Assembly: GCA_002390675.1 (NCBI GenBank)
Contig: DGPZ01000181.1
Coordinates: 517-16,750 of the forward strand
Source of the DNA: Deltaproteobacteria bacterium UBA4427
GTDB lineage: Bacteria > Myxococcota_A > UBA9160 > UBA4427
Reading direction: 5' to 3'
Length of the DNA: 16,234 bases
Shown here: in pieces, positions 7,716 through 14,294 of the stretch
How positions within the stretch are numbered: the stretch's first letter is position 1
Layout of the letters: every line of letters starts with the position of its first letter
Position numbers and translations under genes: made by a program
Notes under the pieces: generated by a model
The model's input: the letters and a program-made list of their open reading frames with translations, nothing else
What the model was told of the DNA's origin: nothing
The model's database searches: none

Positions 7716-8819
7716 TCAGACAGCGCTGGAGCTCTCATTCGTCGTTTTCTGCACGGGGCCGGGACGGCGATTCGCGAGCTGACCGCAAGCGGCGTCGATG
7801 TCACGGCCGCGATCGCGACGCAGCGTCACACGCATTCCACCATCGTGAAGCGCAGCGGTAAAACGATTGATCGTCTCTCTCGACGGAGCCCGGTACGGAG
7901 CATCCGGATGCGGATTCATGGGGATCACGTTGAGCTTACAGGGAATCCCCGAGAGCAGCCCGGGCAGACGGCGTGCATCCTCAACGGAATCGTTCACGCC
8001 TTCCATCAAGGTGTATTCGAAGAACACCGGACGCCGTCGATTAATCCTCGGCTCGGCGCGAAGCGTTTCGAGGAGCTCCGCAATCGGGAATTTCTTGTTG
8101 AGCGGTACGAGCACATCGCGAACCTCGTCGGTCGTCGCATGCAAACTCACTGCGAGATGAATCGGCGCCACCTCAAGCAGTGGTGCTATCTGCGGCAGCA
8201 CCCCGGACGTCGAGACAGTCACGCGCCTAGGCGCCAAAGCGAATGCCTTTTGATCCGTCAAAATTCGTATCGCTTCGGAAACTGCAGGCAGATTAAGAAG
8301 CGGCTCCCCCATCCCCATGAATACGAGATTCGTGAGCGTGGTCTCGGGTTCCATGACGCGCATCGCCTGCAACACCTGGTCGACAATTTCGCCCGTCGTC
8401 AGGTTCCGCGTAAAGCCGAGAGCGCCGGTCGCACAGAAGCTACAGGTCAGCGGACATCCGACTTGCGTCGAAACGCAAAGCGTATTGCGCCGCTCTTCAG
8501 GAATCAGAACCGCCTCTATGCGCGCGCCATCAAAGGCGCCTAATAGAAGTTTCTGCGTCCCGTCAACTGACTTCTGCGTCTCCACGACTTCGAGGGATCG
8601 AGTGTCGAACTCCGCCGCGATCGCCGAACGAATTTCAGCAGGCACATTAGTCATACCGTCGACGTCTTCGACGTCGTTCTTGTAGAGCCACGTCGCGACC
8701 TGATCCGCGCGGTAAGCAGCCCAGCCCCGCTCCTTAAAAATGGCGCGCAACGCCTCTCGTGAGTAGTCCTTCAGGTTTGGACGCCTAATCGCATGCCGCA
8801 TCGTATTGAGATCACTCAT
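7716..8819 (-). CDS. rlmN: RlmN, dual-specificity rRNA/tRNA adenine C2-methyltransferase
   Basis: Radical-SAM enzyme that methylates C2 of A2503 in 23S rRNA and A37 of some tRNAs. From the chosen start the protein is 367 aa. Cys122, Cys126 and Cys129 (CPLTCSFC) ligate the 4Fe-4S cluster. Cys115 in NTLCVSTQVGC and Cys345 in DIDAACGQL match the two mechanistic cysteines (118 and 355 in E. coli). GMGEPLLN at 169-176 and SLHA at 225-228 are also typical. The N-terminal RNA-binding part begins NLKDYSREAL. ATG 8819 overlaps the trmB stop by 8 bp (ATGAGTGA), implying translational coupling; in-frame upstream starts up to 8885 would lie inside trmB and add atypical residues. It is flanked by trmB upstream and the phosphatase downstream. 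Confidence 0.95.
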   Translation of the reverse strand: MSDLNTMRHAIRRPNLKDYSREALRAIFKERGWAAYRADQVATWLYKNDVEDVDGMTNVPAEIRSAIAAEFDTRSLEVVETQKSVDGTQKLLLGAFDGARIEAVLIPEERRNTLCVSTQVGCPLTCSFCATGALGFTRNLTTGEIVDQVLQAMRVMEPETTLTNLVFMGMGEPLLNLPAVSEAIRILTDQKAFALAPRRVTVSTSGVLPQIAPLLEVAPIHLAVSLHATTDEVRDVLVPLNKKFPIAELLETLRAEPRINRRRPVFFEYTLMEGVNDSVEDARRLPGLLSGIPCKLNVIPMNPHPDAPYRAPSRETINRFTAALHDGGMRVTLRRDRGRDIDAACGQLANRRPGPVQKTTNESSSAV

Positions 8820-9480
8820 TCGTCGTCCCATTCCCCGCACCCCGGGACCGATGGCTGAAAAAATGCATCGGCCGGCCAGCTGCACGCCACTGCTCTTCGT
8901 AACCGGTCTGCCCTCGCCCAGGCACTTCGGGAAGGAATGGCCACGGCGCGTAGGCGTTTTCCAAGCGCGGCTCTGCGGAAAAGACTTCGTTCATCTGGTG
9001 CGCATAGGGAACATCATCCGTCGCGACGTAGAAGTGCCCGTTGGATGCGAGCGCAACGGCGGCATCGCCGACGAAGTTGCGTTGGATCACCCGACGATGA
9101 CCCTGTCGACGCTTGGGCCAAGGATCGGAGAAGTTGATCCAAATCTGGTCCAGCGTTCCCGGCCCCGCGAGATGCTGAATCGCTTCCTCAGCTCGCGCTT
9201 CCACTAAACGCACGTTCGAGAATCCAGCCCGCGCAACCTTGCGAGCCATTTTTAGAGTGCGCTTATACGACACTTCGATGCCGACAAATTCGACCTCCGG
9301 AGCACTCGCGGCCATAGCCAACAGAAACTCGCCGCGACCAAATCCGATTTCGAGCACACGCTTCGGACGATCCCCGTGCGCGGCAGTGCCAAACACGCTG
9401 GCCCAGCCCTTCTCGGCCCATTCATCGAAGGCGACGCGCGGGTCGATTCCCGGAATCTCGTATTTAAGAGAGCGGCTCAT
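8812..9480 (-). CDS. trmB: TrmB, tRNA (guanine-N7)-methyltransferase
   Basis: This SAM-dependent enzyme makes m7G46 in the tRNA variable loop. The 222-aa protein has the SAM-binding motif VLEIGFGRGEF at about residues 42-52, GIEVSYKR further on, the hallmark INFSDPWPKRRQGHRR in the middle, and the C-terminal YEEQWRAAGRPM signature. Length and motif order are normal for bacterial TrmB. The ATG at 9480 has no strong ribosome-binding site. It overlaps rlmN by 8 bp, so the two RNA-modification enzymes are probably made together. It lies 123 bp downstream of the 2PGK-like gene on the same strand; that gap has only a short CGCCG/CGGCG hairpin (9519-9534). Confidence 0.96.
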   Translation of the reverse strand: MSRSLKYEIPGIDPRVAFDEWAEKGWASVFGTAAHGDRPKRVLEIGFGRGEFLLAMAASAPEVEFVGIEVSYKRTLKMARKVARAGFSNVRLVEARAEEAIQHLAGPGTLDQIWINFSDPWPKRRQGHRRVIQRNFVGDAAVALASNGHFYVATDDVPYAHQMNEVFSAEPRLENAYAPWPFLPEVPGRGQTGYEEQWRAAGRPMHFFSHRSRGAGNGTTNE

Positions 9481-9603
9481 AAAGCGGTCGCGATCCTGAT
9501 CATGCAGAGGGGTTAGGACGCCGTCGTCGCGGCGCCTCGTTCTGACCTCCCGGCGCAGCCACAGCTTAAGGGGCGCAGACGGAGAGGAGCGAGTGACGGG
9601 ATC

Positions 9604-11034
9604 CTAATCGACTGCGGACGCTTCCGCCGCGCGTCGTTCACCAAGTTGCCCAACAACGTGCTTCACAACCCTTCGGGCAGCCCCCTCAAGGTCCTGTACA
9701 TCAACGACAGGCACCGAGAAGCGCCGCGCCCGCTCGAGGAGATCCTCTTGAATCGTGAAGATCTCACGGAAGTTTCGCACGTAGCGCTCGGAAGCGCGGG
9801 CTCCCTTGCCATGCGCGCGCGCAACGAGGTGACCGTGGAGCGATTCACGGTCTTCGTCTGCAGCAAGCAAAAAGAAGACATGCGCACGATCCGCCCATTC
9901 CTTCCCATCGAAGAGTCCGGGCACGATGCTCACGCCATCGAGAACCGTACTCGTTCCTTCAGCGATCGCCCGCTCGATCACCGCACGAACGCCGACCGAG
10001 ACCGTTCTAGATTGCTCAAGGAAACCCTCGATCACGGGATCCGCGCCCTTATGAACCGCCGTGGTGAGACGCGAATGCGCTTCGAAAGAAGACACATGCA
10101 GCGTCGGCACGAGCTCGTCGGTCAGCATCATGCGCATCACGTCTCGAATCGAATCCGTTGAAAGCACTCGTCCAATTCCGAGCCGGCGAGCGACTTCGAG
10201 GGCCAGAGTCGATTTCCCGACGCCGCTCGTCCCGCCCAACAACAGGATCAAAGGACGCTCGTCATCCGCCTGAAAAGATCGCCATGAAAGATACCGATTC
10301 GCACTCTCCAACGAGAAACGCTCTCTAAGGTGGTTTGCGGCTAGATCTCGAATGAAATCGCGAGACACTTTGCGGTCGCTGCCGTCGTGTAAATCTCGCT
10401 CGATGTCGACGACAGTCTCAAAGGCTTGGATCGGCTTCAGACCGGCGGCCAAAAGCGACTGCTGCAAACGCGCTTGGTTAAATGGCCATCGGCCATCCTC
10501 GCCAAGGACTTCGAGCTTCGAGTCGGGCGGCTTAGCTCCCAACGAGTGAGATTCTCGACCCGCTTCTTCCGCAAGCTCCGAAAGAGATTCCGACACCAGC
10601 TCGCGCAACTGATCCTTAGTGACGCGCGACCGCCCCTTCACCTGCAGCCAAACCGCCTGCGCGATCTCATAGGCGTCTTCGAATGGAACCCCCTGTTCTG
10701 TCAGGGAATGGACCAAGATCCCGCGCATAAAGGGACGATGCGTATCCCCATCCGCGACACGGACTCGCGCGAGAGTCGCTGACGGCTCGTCACCTTCCGC
10801 ATCATCTTCATCTCGATCATTGCGCCAGGCGCCACGCTCGGAGTCATGAAACGTGCCCTGGGTCGCGAACCGAGAGAGACTTTGCCGGGGTGGCACTCCC
10901 TCGGCGAAAGCGCGTGAGGCGATGGCGCCTTTGACTGTACCTTGCGCAGCGAAACCCTCAGATTCGTCACGAGGCGCAACGGAGGCGTCTACGGGGCTCT
11001 TTTCTTCAGAGTTGTCTTTTCGCGAGTCGGCCAT
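9604..11034 (-). CDS. 2-phosphoglycerate kinase-like protein with two ATP-cone domains
   Basis: A 476-aa P-loop kinase. Residues 1-85 are charged and probably disordered, with a near-repeat FAAQGT (28-33) / FATQGT (56-61). Two ATP-cone-like domains follow, about 88-152 and 173-253; the first keeps PFMRGILVHSLTEQGV, the second PFNQARLQQSLLAAGL. The kinase domain has Walker A GGTSGVGKST at 267-276 and then LSTDSIRDVMR, which resembles archaeal 2-phosphoglycerate kinase (forms 2,3-diphosphoglycerate for cyclic-DPG synthesis). Bacterial proteins with this layout exist, but I do not know their substrate, so the family name is not a proven activity. ATP-cones elsewhere sense ATP/dATP (ribonucleotide reductase, NrdR), which suggests allosteric control by nucleotides. 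The start ATG 11034 has TAAGGT 7-8 nt upstream. It is the first gene of the minus-strand run that includes trmB, rlmN and the phosphatase. Confidence 0.8.
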   Translation of the reverse strand: MADSRKDNSEEKSPVDASVAPRDESEGFAAQGTVKGAIASRAFAEGVPPRQSLSRFATQGTFHDSERGAWRNDRDEDDAEGDEPSATLARVRVADGDTHRPFMRGILVHSLTEQGVPFEDAYEIAQAVWLQVKGRSRVTKDQLRELVSESLSELAEEAGRESHSLGAKPPDSKLEVLGEDGRWPFNQARLQQSLLAAGLKPIQAFETVVDIERDLHDGSDRKVSRDFIRDLAANHLRERFSLESANRYLSWRSFQADDERPLILLLGGTSGVGKSTLALEVARRLGIGRVLSTDSIRDVMRMMLTDELVPTLHVSSFEAHSRLTTAVHKGADPVIEGFLEQSRTVSVGVRAVIERAIAEGTSTVLDGVSIVPGLFDGKEWADRAHVFFLLAADEDRESLHGHLVARAHGKGARASERYVRNFREIFTIQEDLLERARRFSVPVVDVQDLEGAARRVVKHVVGQLGERRAAEASAVD

Positions 11035-11046
11035 TAGGTGACCTTA
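11034..11046. promoter_or_regulatory. Dyad over the start of the 2PGK-like gene
   Basis: TTAGGTGACCTTA is a near-perfect palindrome (core AGGT-G-ACCT) that covers the ribosome-binding site and touches the ATG of the minus-strand 2PGK-like gene. It shares the half-site TTAGGT with a second dyad 71 bp away. It could be an operator or an RNA element; part of the symmetry may simply follow from the SD sequence. Confidence 0.25.
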
Positions 11047-11104
11047 CCCCGAAGCACGCGACTCCGTAACGAGGGGCGACGGACCCGATTCTTCCGCCTC
11101 GCAG

Positions 11105-11120
11105 TTAGGTAACATCCTAA
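11105..11120. promoter_or_regulatory. Dyad TTAGG-N6-CCTAA in the divergent region
   Basis: TTAGG (11105-11109) and CCTAA (11116-11120) are exact inverted 5-bp arms with a 6-bp spacer. It sits between the 2PGK-like gene (minus) and the promoter candidate for the MerR gene (plus), in a locally A/T-richer stretch, where a repressor or activator site would be expected. A binding protein is unknown; the adjacent MerR is one candidate. Confidence 0.3.
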
Positions 11121-11170
11121 TGAAGGAAAACTTTTTCACCTCCATCGCGACAAATCCAGAGGCTTTTGGC

Positions 11171-11199
11171 TTGACTTGGGGGGGCGCTCCTCATTTACT
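11171..11199 (+). promoter_or_regulatory. Sigma70-type promoter candidate for the MerR-ParA cluster
   Basis: TTGACT (11171-11176, 5 of 6 matches to the -35 consensus), a 17-bp spacer, then TTTACT (11194-11199, 4 of 6 matches to the -10). The spacer has a run of seven G. An imperfect inverted repeat, GCTCC (11186-11190) and GGAGTGC (11203-11209, one extra T), brackets the -10 and could be an operator. The 17-bp spacing is ordinary, not the 19-20 bp used by classical MerR-activated promoters. A transcript starting near 11206 would have a leader of about 200 nt before the MerR start. Confidence 0.5.
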
Positions 11200-11404
11200 C
11201 TGGGAGTGCGCGTCAACGAAGCGGGTTTCACCCGAGAAGAGACGGGTACCCCCCAATGAGAAAATCCGACCCGAAAAAGTCGGCGTACGTATGTGGAAGT
11301 CAGGAAAACCGGTCAGCCGGAGTCCGCACAGCAAGTAGACCGCTTTGTAAACAAGGGCCCTAGCCTAGAACCTCGTGGCTAGCACTTGGAAACTGGGAAC
11401 AGAG
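11200..11404 (+). other. Structured leader upstream of the MerR gene
   Basis: About 200 nt between the promoter candidate and the chosen MerR start, with several short perfect stems: CGGGT-TTC-ACCCG, CCGAC/GTCGG around an A-rich loop, CCGG-TCAG-CCGG, and CTAGCC (11360-11365) / GGCTAG (11377-11382). The last lies 22 nt before the ATG and would bury the alternative GTG start at 11375. A 35-codon frame (11256-11363) is present but has no ribosome-binding site and no familiar sequence. I recognise no known riboswitch class. Confidence 0.3.
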
Positions 11405-12115
11405 ATGGGCCAAAAGATCGAGCAGAAGAGACTGGGAGCCTTATTGGAATCCGGAATCACAGGGGGTGAGTCTAAGTTGGATCCGTTGGAATCGTTGAAC
11501 CCGCAGGACTCGGCATCAAAGGCCACGCGAGCGCCGCAATTACCTCGCAGTGCGCGAATCGCCGCAGACGTTGTTCGTTCCCAATTCAAGACGCGTGAAG
11601 TCGTCGACCTGCTCGACCTATCACGGCGGCAGCTTCAGTATTGGGCCAAGACCGGACTGGTAGAACCGTCCGAGCGGACCCCGGGCGGACACCATCGCTA
11701 CAGCTTCGATGACCTCGTCGCCCTGAAGGCGACAAAGCGCCTCATCGACGCGGGCGTCTCCGTACAGAAGATTCGCAAGAGCGTGCACGCACTTCAGGCA
11801 CTCTTGCCCAAGGTCGGCCGACCCCTCTCAGAACTCATTTTGGTCGCCACAGGCGATGTCGTTCTCGTATTCCGCGACGACGCTGTCTTCGAAGCGATTA
11901 CCGGACAAGAGTGGGTCTTCGAAGTCGCTGACTTCGAGCGCGAAGTATCCGCGTACCGCATGAGTGGCATCCGCCCGGGCATTACGGACGCAAATAAGAA
12001 CACGAACGAACAAGCAGCGGGGACCGACAATGTCGCTCTTCCCGCGAAGCCTGGACCGCGAGCGGCTCAGCCGTCGCTCATGGATCAAAACAAGGATTTC
12101 AGTCACGCCGGTTGA
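11405..12115 (+). CDS. MerR-family DNA-binding regulator
   Basis: A 236-aa protein with a winged-helix MerR domain at about residues 61-131: FKTREVVDLLDLSRRQLQYWAKTGLVEPSE, then the wing GGHHRYSFDDLVALK, then the LIDAGVSVQKIRKSV helix. An unusual N-terminal arm of about 50 residues precedes it. After it comes a short domain (about 140-182; LSELILVATGDVVLVFRDDAVFEAITGQEWVFEV) and a polar tail. No Cys cluster for metal sensing is present. In some deltaproteobacteria-like genomes such regulators lie near ParA genes; here parA starts 158 bp downstream. It may regulate the cluster or act as a DNA-bound partner of the ParA in place of ParB; both are inference. ATG 11405 follows GGGA at a fair distance; GTG 11375 is the alternative. 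Confidence 0.85.
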   Translation: MGQKIEQKRLGALLESGITGGESKLDPLESLNPQDSASKATRAPQLPRSARIAADVVRSQFKTREVVDLLDLSRRQLQYWAKTGLVEPSERTPGGHHRYSFDDLVALKATKRLIDAGVSVQKIRKSVHALQALLPKVGRPLSELILVATGDVVLVFRDDAVFEAITGQEWVFEVADFEREVSAYRMSGIRPGITDANKNTNEQAAGTDNVALPAKPGPRAAQPSLMDQNKDFSHAG

Positions 12116-12117
12116 TT

Positions 12118-12135
12118 GAGAGGGAAACCTCTCTT
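12118..12135 (+). terminator. GNRA-loop hairpin after the MerR gene
   Basis: GAGAGG (12118-12123), tetraloop GAAA, CCTCTC (12128-12133), then TT. A perfect 6-bp stem immediately after the MerR stop codon. Only two T follow, so it may be a weak terminator or an mRNA-stabilising stem. Its core GAGGGAAACCTC recurs exactly at 15246-15257. Confidence 0.35.
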
Positions 12136-12154
12136 GGACCATTGTGACTGTGAA

Positions 12155-12171
12155 GCCCCGAGTTTCGGGGC
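12155..12171. terminator. Perfect 7-bp GC hairpin between MerR and parA
   Basis: GCCCCGA (12155-12161), loop GTT, TCGGGGC (12165-12171). The stem is strong, but neither strand has a clear T-tract next to it. With the hairpin at 12118 it forms a double-stem block in the 158-bp MerR-parA gap. It could separate the two transcripts or tune read-through into parA. Confidence 0.35.
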
Positions 12172-12273
12172 GAGGTTGCTGTGAGATTCATACGCTCGCA
12201 ACGACCATGACAGCTTCGCATGCCGACGCCCATGGGTTTCGAGGGCGCGGAGAAACGTTTCGGGGGGGACGTT

Positions 12274-13374
12274 ATGCGGGTTATTGCCATCGTGAATCAG
12301 AAGGGCGGTTGTGGGAAGACCACAACCACCGTCAATCTCGCCGGCGCACTCGCCGCCGACGGCTATCGCGTATTAATCGTGGACATGGATCCGCAGGCCC
12401 ACGCGACACTTGCCGTTGGCCTTGAGCCCGATGATCTCGACGTAAACCTGTACGAGGTGCTCGTCGATCCATCGGGCGCGAGCCGCCTCGACTCCGTGAT
12501 CATCGACGTAAGCGACCAGATCGACATCGCCCCGTCAAGCATCGTGCTCTCCGCTCTAGAGCAAAAGCTCGCGACGGAACGCCACGACGCACGCACGGAA
12601 CGTTTATCCGCAGCACTGGATAAGCTGCCTCCGCTTTACGACTACGTGTTGATCGATTGCCCACCCAACGTCGGTCTTCTGACCTTCAACGCACTGCGCG
12701 CAGCAAGCGAGGTCCTCGTACCGCTCGAGACGAGTTTCTTTGCGATCGATGGCGTGCAGAAGCTGCTCGAAACGATCAGCTTACTCTCGGATCGGATCGG
12801 CCACGAACTTTGTGTTCGCGTGTTGCCGACCCTCTATGATGGGCGAACGCGCTACGCGCGACAGACCCTTGGTGACATTCGCGAGCTGTTCAAGGAGCTC
12901 TGCTTCGACTCCGTCATCCGCCTCAACGTGAAACTTCGTGAAGCGGCACGGGCTGGGCTGCCAATCTCACTTTATGCACCTACTGCAAATGGCGCACTCG
13001 ACTACGCCTCTGTGGCCCTCGAGCTTGCCGCCAGTCCTCCGGCTCAAATTTCTCCGCGAACGGTGGCTCAACAAGAAGAATCCATCGTAGTGCCCGAAGG
13101 TCCGCCCCGCGAAGTGGTGGTTCGTTTCGCGGATTCTGTCGCGGGGGATGTTCGAATTGCGGGTGACTTCAATGGCTGGGTGCCCGACCGCGGCGTGCGA
13201 TCGCTGATCGCCTCAGAGGGTCTCGAACGCGTTTGGACAAAAGTCCTCACGCTTGAGCCCGGGACCTATCAGTATCGCTATGTCGTAGACGGCGAGTGGC
13301 GAGAAGATCCGACGAACCCGCAGTCCGCTCCGGGCCCGACCGGCCAGCCGAATTCGATCCTTCACGTCGTCTAG
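12274..13374 (+). CDS. Orphan ParA ATPase fused to an AMPK-beta/CBM48 glycogen-binding domain
   Basis: A 366-aa protein. Residues 1-255 are a Soj/ParA ATPase: deviant Walker A KGGCGKTTTT (10-19; signature Lys10, catalytic Lys15), Walker A' VDMDPQ (36-41) and Walker B LIDCPP (126-131). ParA dimers bind DNA non-specifically with ATP and move cargo over the nucleoid. The usual IPRNVRLSEAP stretch is IRLNVKLREAA here. After a linker (255-278), residues 279-366 form an E-set carbohydrate-binding domain: IAGDFNGW (295-302), GTYQYRYVVDGEW (329-341, Trp341), DPTNP, PNSILHV (359-365). Trp302, Trp341 and Asn360 appear to match the glycogen-contacting Trp100, Trp133 and Asn150 of AMPK beta. ATG 12274 starts the fold; ATG 12220 would add 18 atypical residues. 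No ParB gene is near. Confidence 0.88.
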   Translation: MRVIAIVNQKGGCGKTTTTVNLAGALAADGYRVLIVDMDPQAHATLAVGLEPDDLDVNLYEVLVDPSGASRLDSVIIDVSDQIDIAPSSIVLSALEQKLATERHDARTERLSAALDKLPPLYDYVLIDCPPNVGLLTFNALRAASEVLVPLETSFFAIDGVQKLLETISLLSDRIGHELCVRVLPTLYDGRTRYARQTLGDIRELFKELCFDSVIRLNVKLREAARAGLPISLYAPTANGALDYASVALELAASPPAQISPRTVAQQEESIVVPEGPPREVVVRFADSVAGDVRIAGDFNGWVPDRGVRSLIASEGLERVWTKVLTLEPGTYQYRYVVDGEWREDPTNPQSAPGPTGQPNSILHVV

Positions 13375-13385
13375 CGAATAACATC

Positions 13386-13409
13386 CCGAGCCTCCGGTCG
13401 ACGGCTCGG
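13386..13409. other. 7-bp stem-loop between parA and the pseudo-MinD gene
   Basis: CCGAGCC (13386-13392), 10-nt loop, GGCTCGG (13403-13409), starting 12 bp after the parA stop. No T-tract follows, so termination is doubtful; it may be an mRNA-processing or stability element setting different levels of ParA and the next protein. Confidence 0.35.
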
Positions 13410-13451
13410 CGGTGAGACAACCCGACCCAAATCTTGTCATCGAGGGACGAC

Positions 13452-14294
13452 TTGCCGCGAGATCTCGCAGATGTCTTGCATTATTTCCTTCCGGAGCTCG
13501 AAGAGAGCACTCCGTCTCCGGAAAATGCGTCGGAACTACCCGCTCCATCTGCGAATCCGAGCGGACCGCCGACGGACTTTCAGCGCCGCCGCGGAAGTCA
13601 CTCTTCGGCACTACCTATTCTTGGCTTACCGATCGGAACTCAAGATGTTGTGCGCGCCGCGCTCGCCTGGAATCTAGCGATCGAGACCGCGCGCCTCGGT
13701 GCCGCGACAGTGCTAGTCGCTCCAGAGAGCGACCGGGGCTCACCGCTTTGGCCGGAGCCGGGCATAGGTCCACTCGGTTGCGAACTCGTCTTTTGCCCGG
13801 CGAAAGACATCACCAGTCTCTACGAAGCGGCCGCAGAAATCGCGCTCAGGCGCGCCGGCTCTGCTAAGCGCGGAGGCGTTGTCTTCCTGCGAATTCCACC
13901 GGAATGGATAGGCCGGGATGCCGCACCGCAGAGCCTGGTTCGCTGGTTTCTGTTCCTCAGCGCAGCCCGCCACGAGGATCTCCGCGACACGCTCGCCTTC
14001 GCGCGAAAAATGGTTTCGCAGCATCCAGACGCCGAGATCGGCCTTTCCGTGCACGGAGTTTCCTCGATCGCCGAAGCGCGAAAAGCCTATGAGTCCCTGG
14101 CCAAAAGCATGCGCCATGAGCTTTCACAAGACCTCGTTTCCTACGGGCTGCTCGTAGATGATCTTCATGTCTACCGCGCCATCGCGGCCCAGCGACCGAT
14201 CGGATTGGCCCACCCACAGTCCCCCGCGGCACGTGCCCTCGGCGACGTCGCGCGCCTCATCTACGAGGACGCAAGGAGTCGTGTCCTTGGCTGA
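13452..14294 (+). CDS. MinD/FlhG-like protein lacking the Walker A motif (pseudo-ATPase)
   Basis: A protein of about 280 aa; I know no named family for it. After a short helix (LADVLHYFLPELEE) and a Pro/Ser-rich linker, the rest follows the MinD/FlhG fold. LPILGLPIG...WNLAIETARLGAATVLVAPESD occupies the place of the strand, P-loop, helix and second strand. Near the C-terminus, LVSYGLLVDDLHVYRAIAAQ and HPQSPAARALGDVARLI match the 'YLG-IP-D--V--AV--Q-P---P-S-A' ending of MinD/FlhG proteins. The expected GKGGVGKST is GTQDVVRAA by hand alignment: the catalytic Lys is replaced and the Gly-rich loop is gone. ATP hydrolysis is therefore unlikely. It follows parA by 77 bp and overlaps the next gene by 8 bp. 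TTG 13452 has GAGGGA 4 nt upstream; TTG 13434 is the alternative, without an SD. Confidence 0.75.
   Translation: MPRDLADVLHYFLPELEESTPSPENASELPAPSANPSGPPTDFQRRRGSHSSALPILGLPIGTQDVVRAALAWNLAIETARLGAATVLVAPESDRGSPLWPEPGIGPLGCELVFCPAKDITSLYEAAAEIALRRAGSAKRGGVVFLRIPPEWIGRDAAPQSLVRWFLFLSAARHEDLRDTLAFARKMVSQHPDAEIGLSVHGVSSIAEARKAYESLAKSMRHELSQDLVSYGLLVDDLHVYRAIAAQRPIGLAHPQSPAARALGDVARLIYEDARSRVLG

Noticed and set aside
6220..7911. The 12-bp palindrome GCATCCGGATGC at 6220-6231 and 7900-7911
   Set aside because: Both copies lie in coding sequence and encode His-Pro-Asp-Ala with preferred codons, so codon use explains them.
8820..8885. Upstream starts for RlmN inside trmB
   Set aside because: The added residues are unlike RlmN N-termini; ATG 8819 gives the usual short coupling overlap with trmB.
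11120..11338. A 72-codon ORF spanning the MerR promoter region
   Set aside because: It runs through the best promoter candidate in the window, lacks family resemblance, and has no support as a gene.
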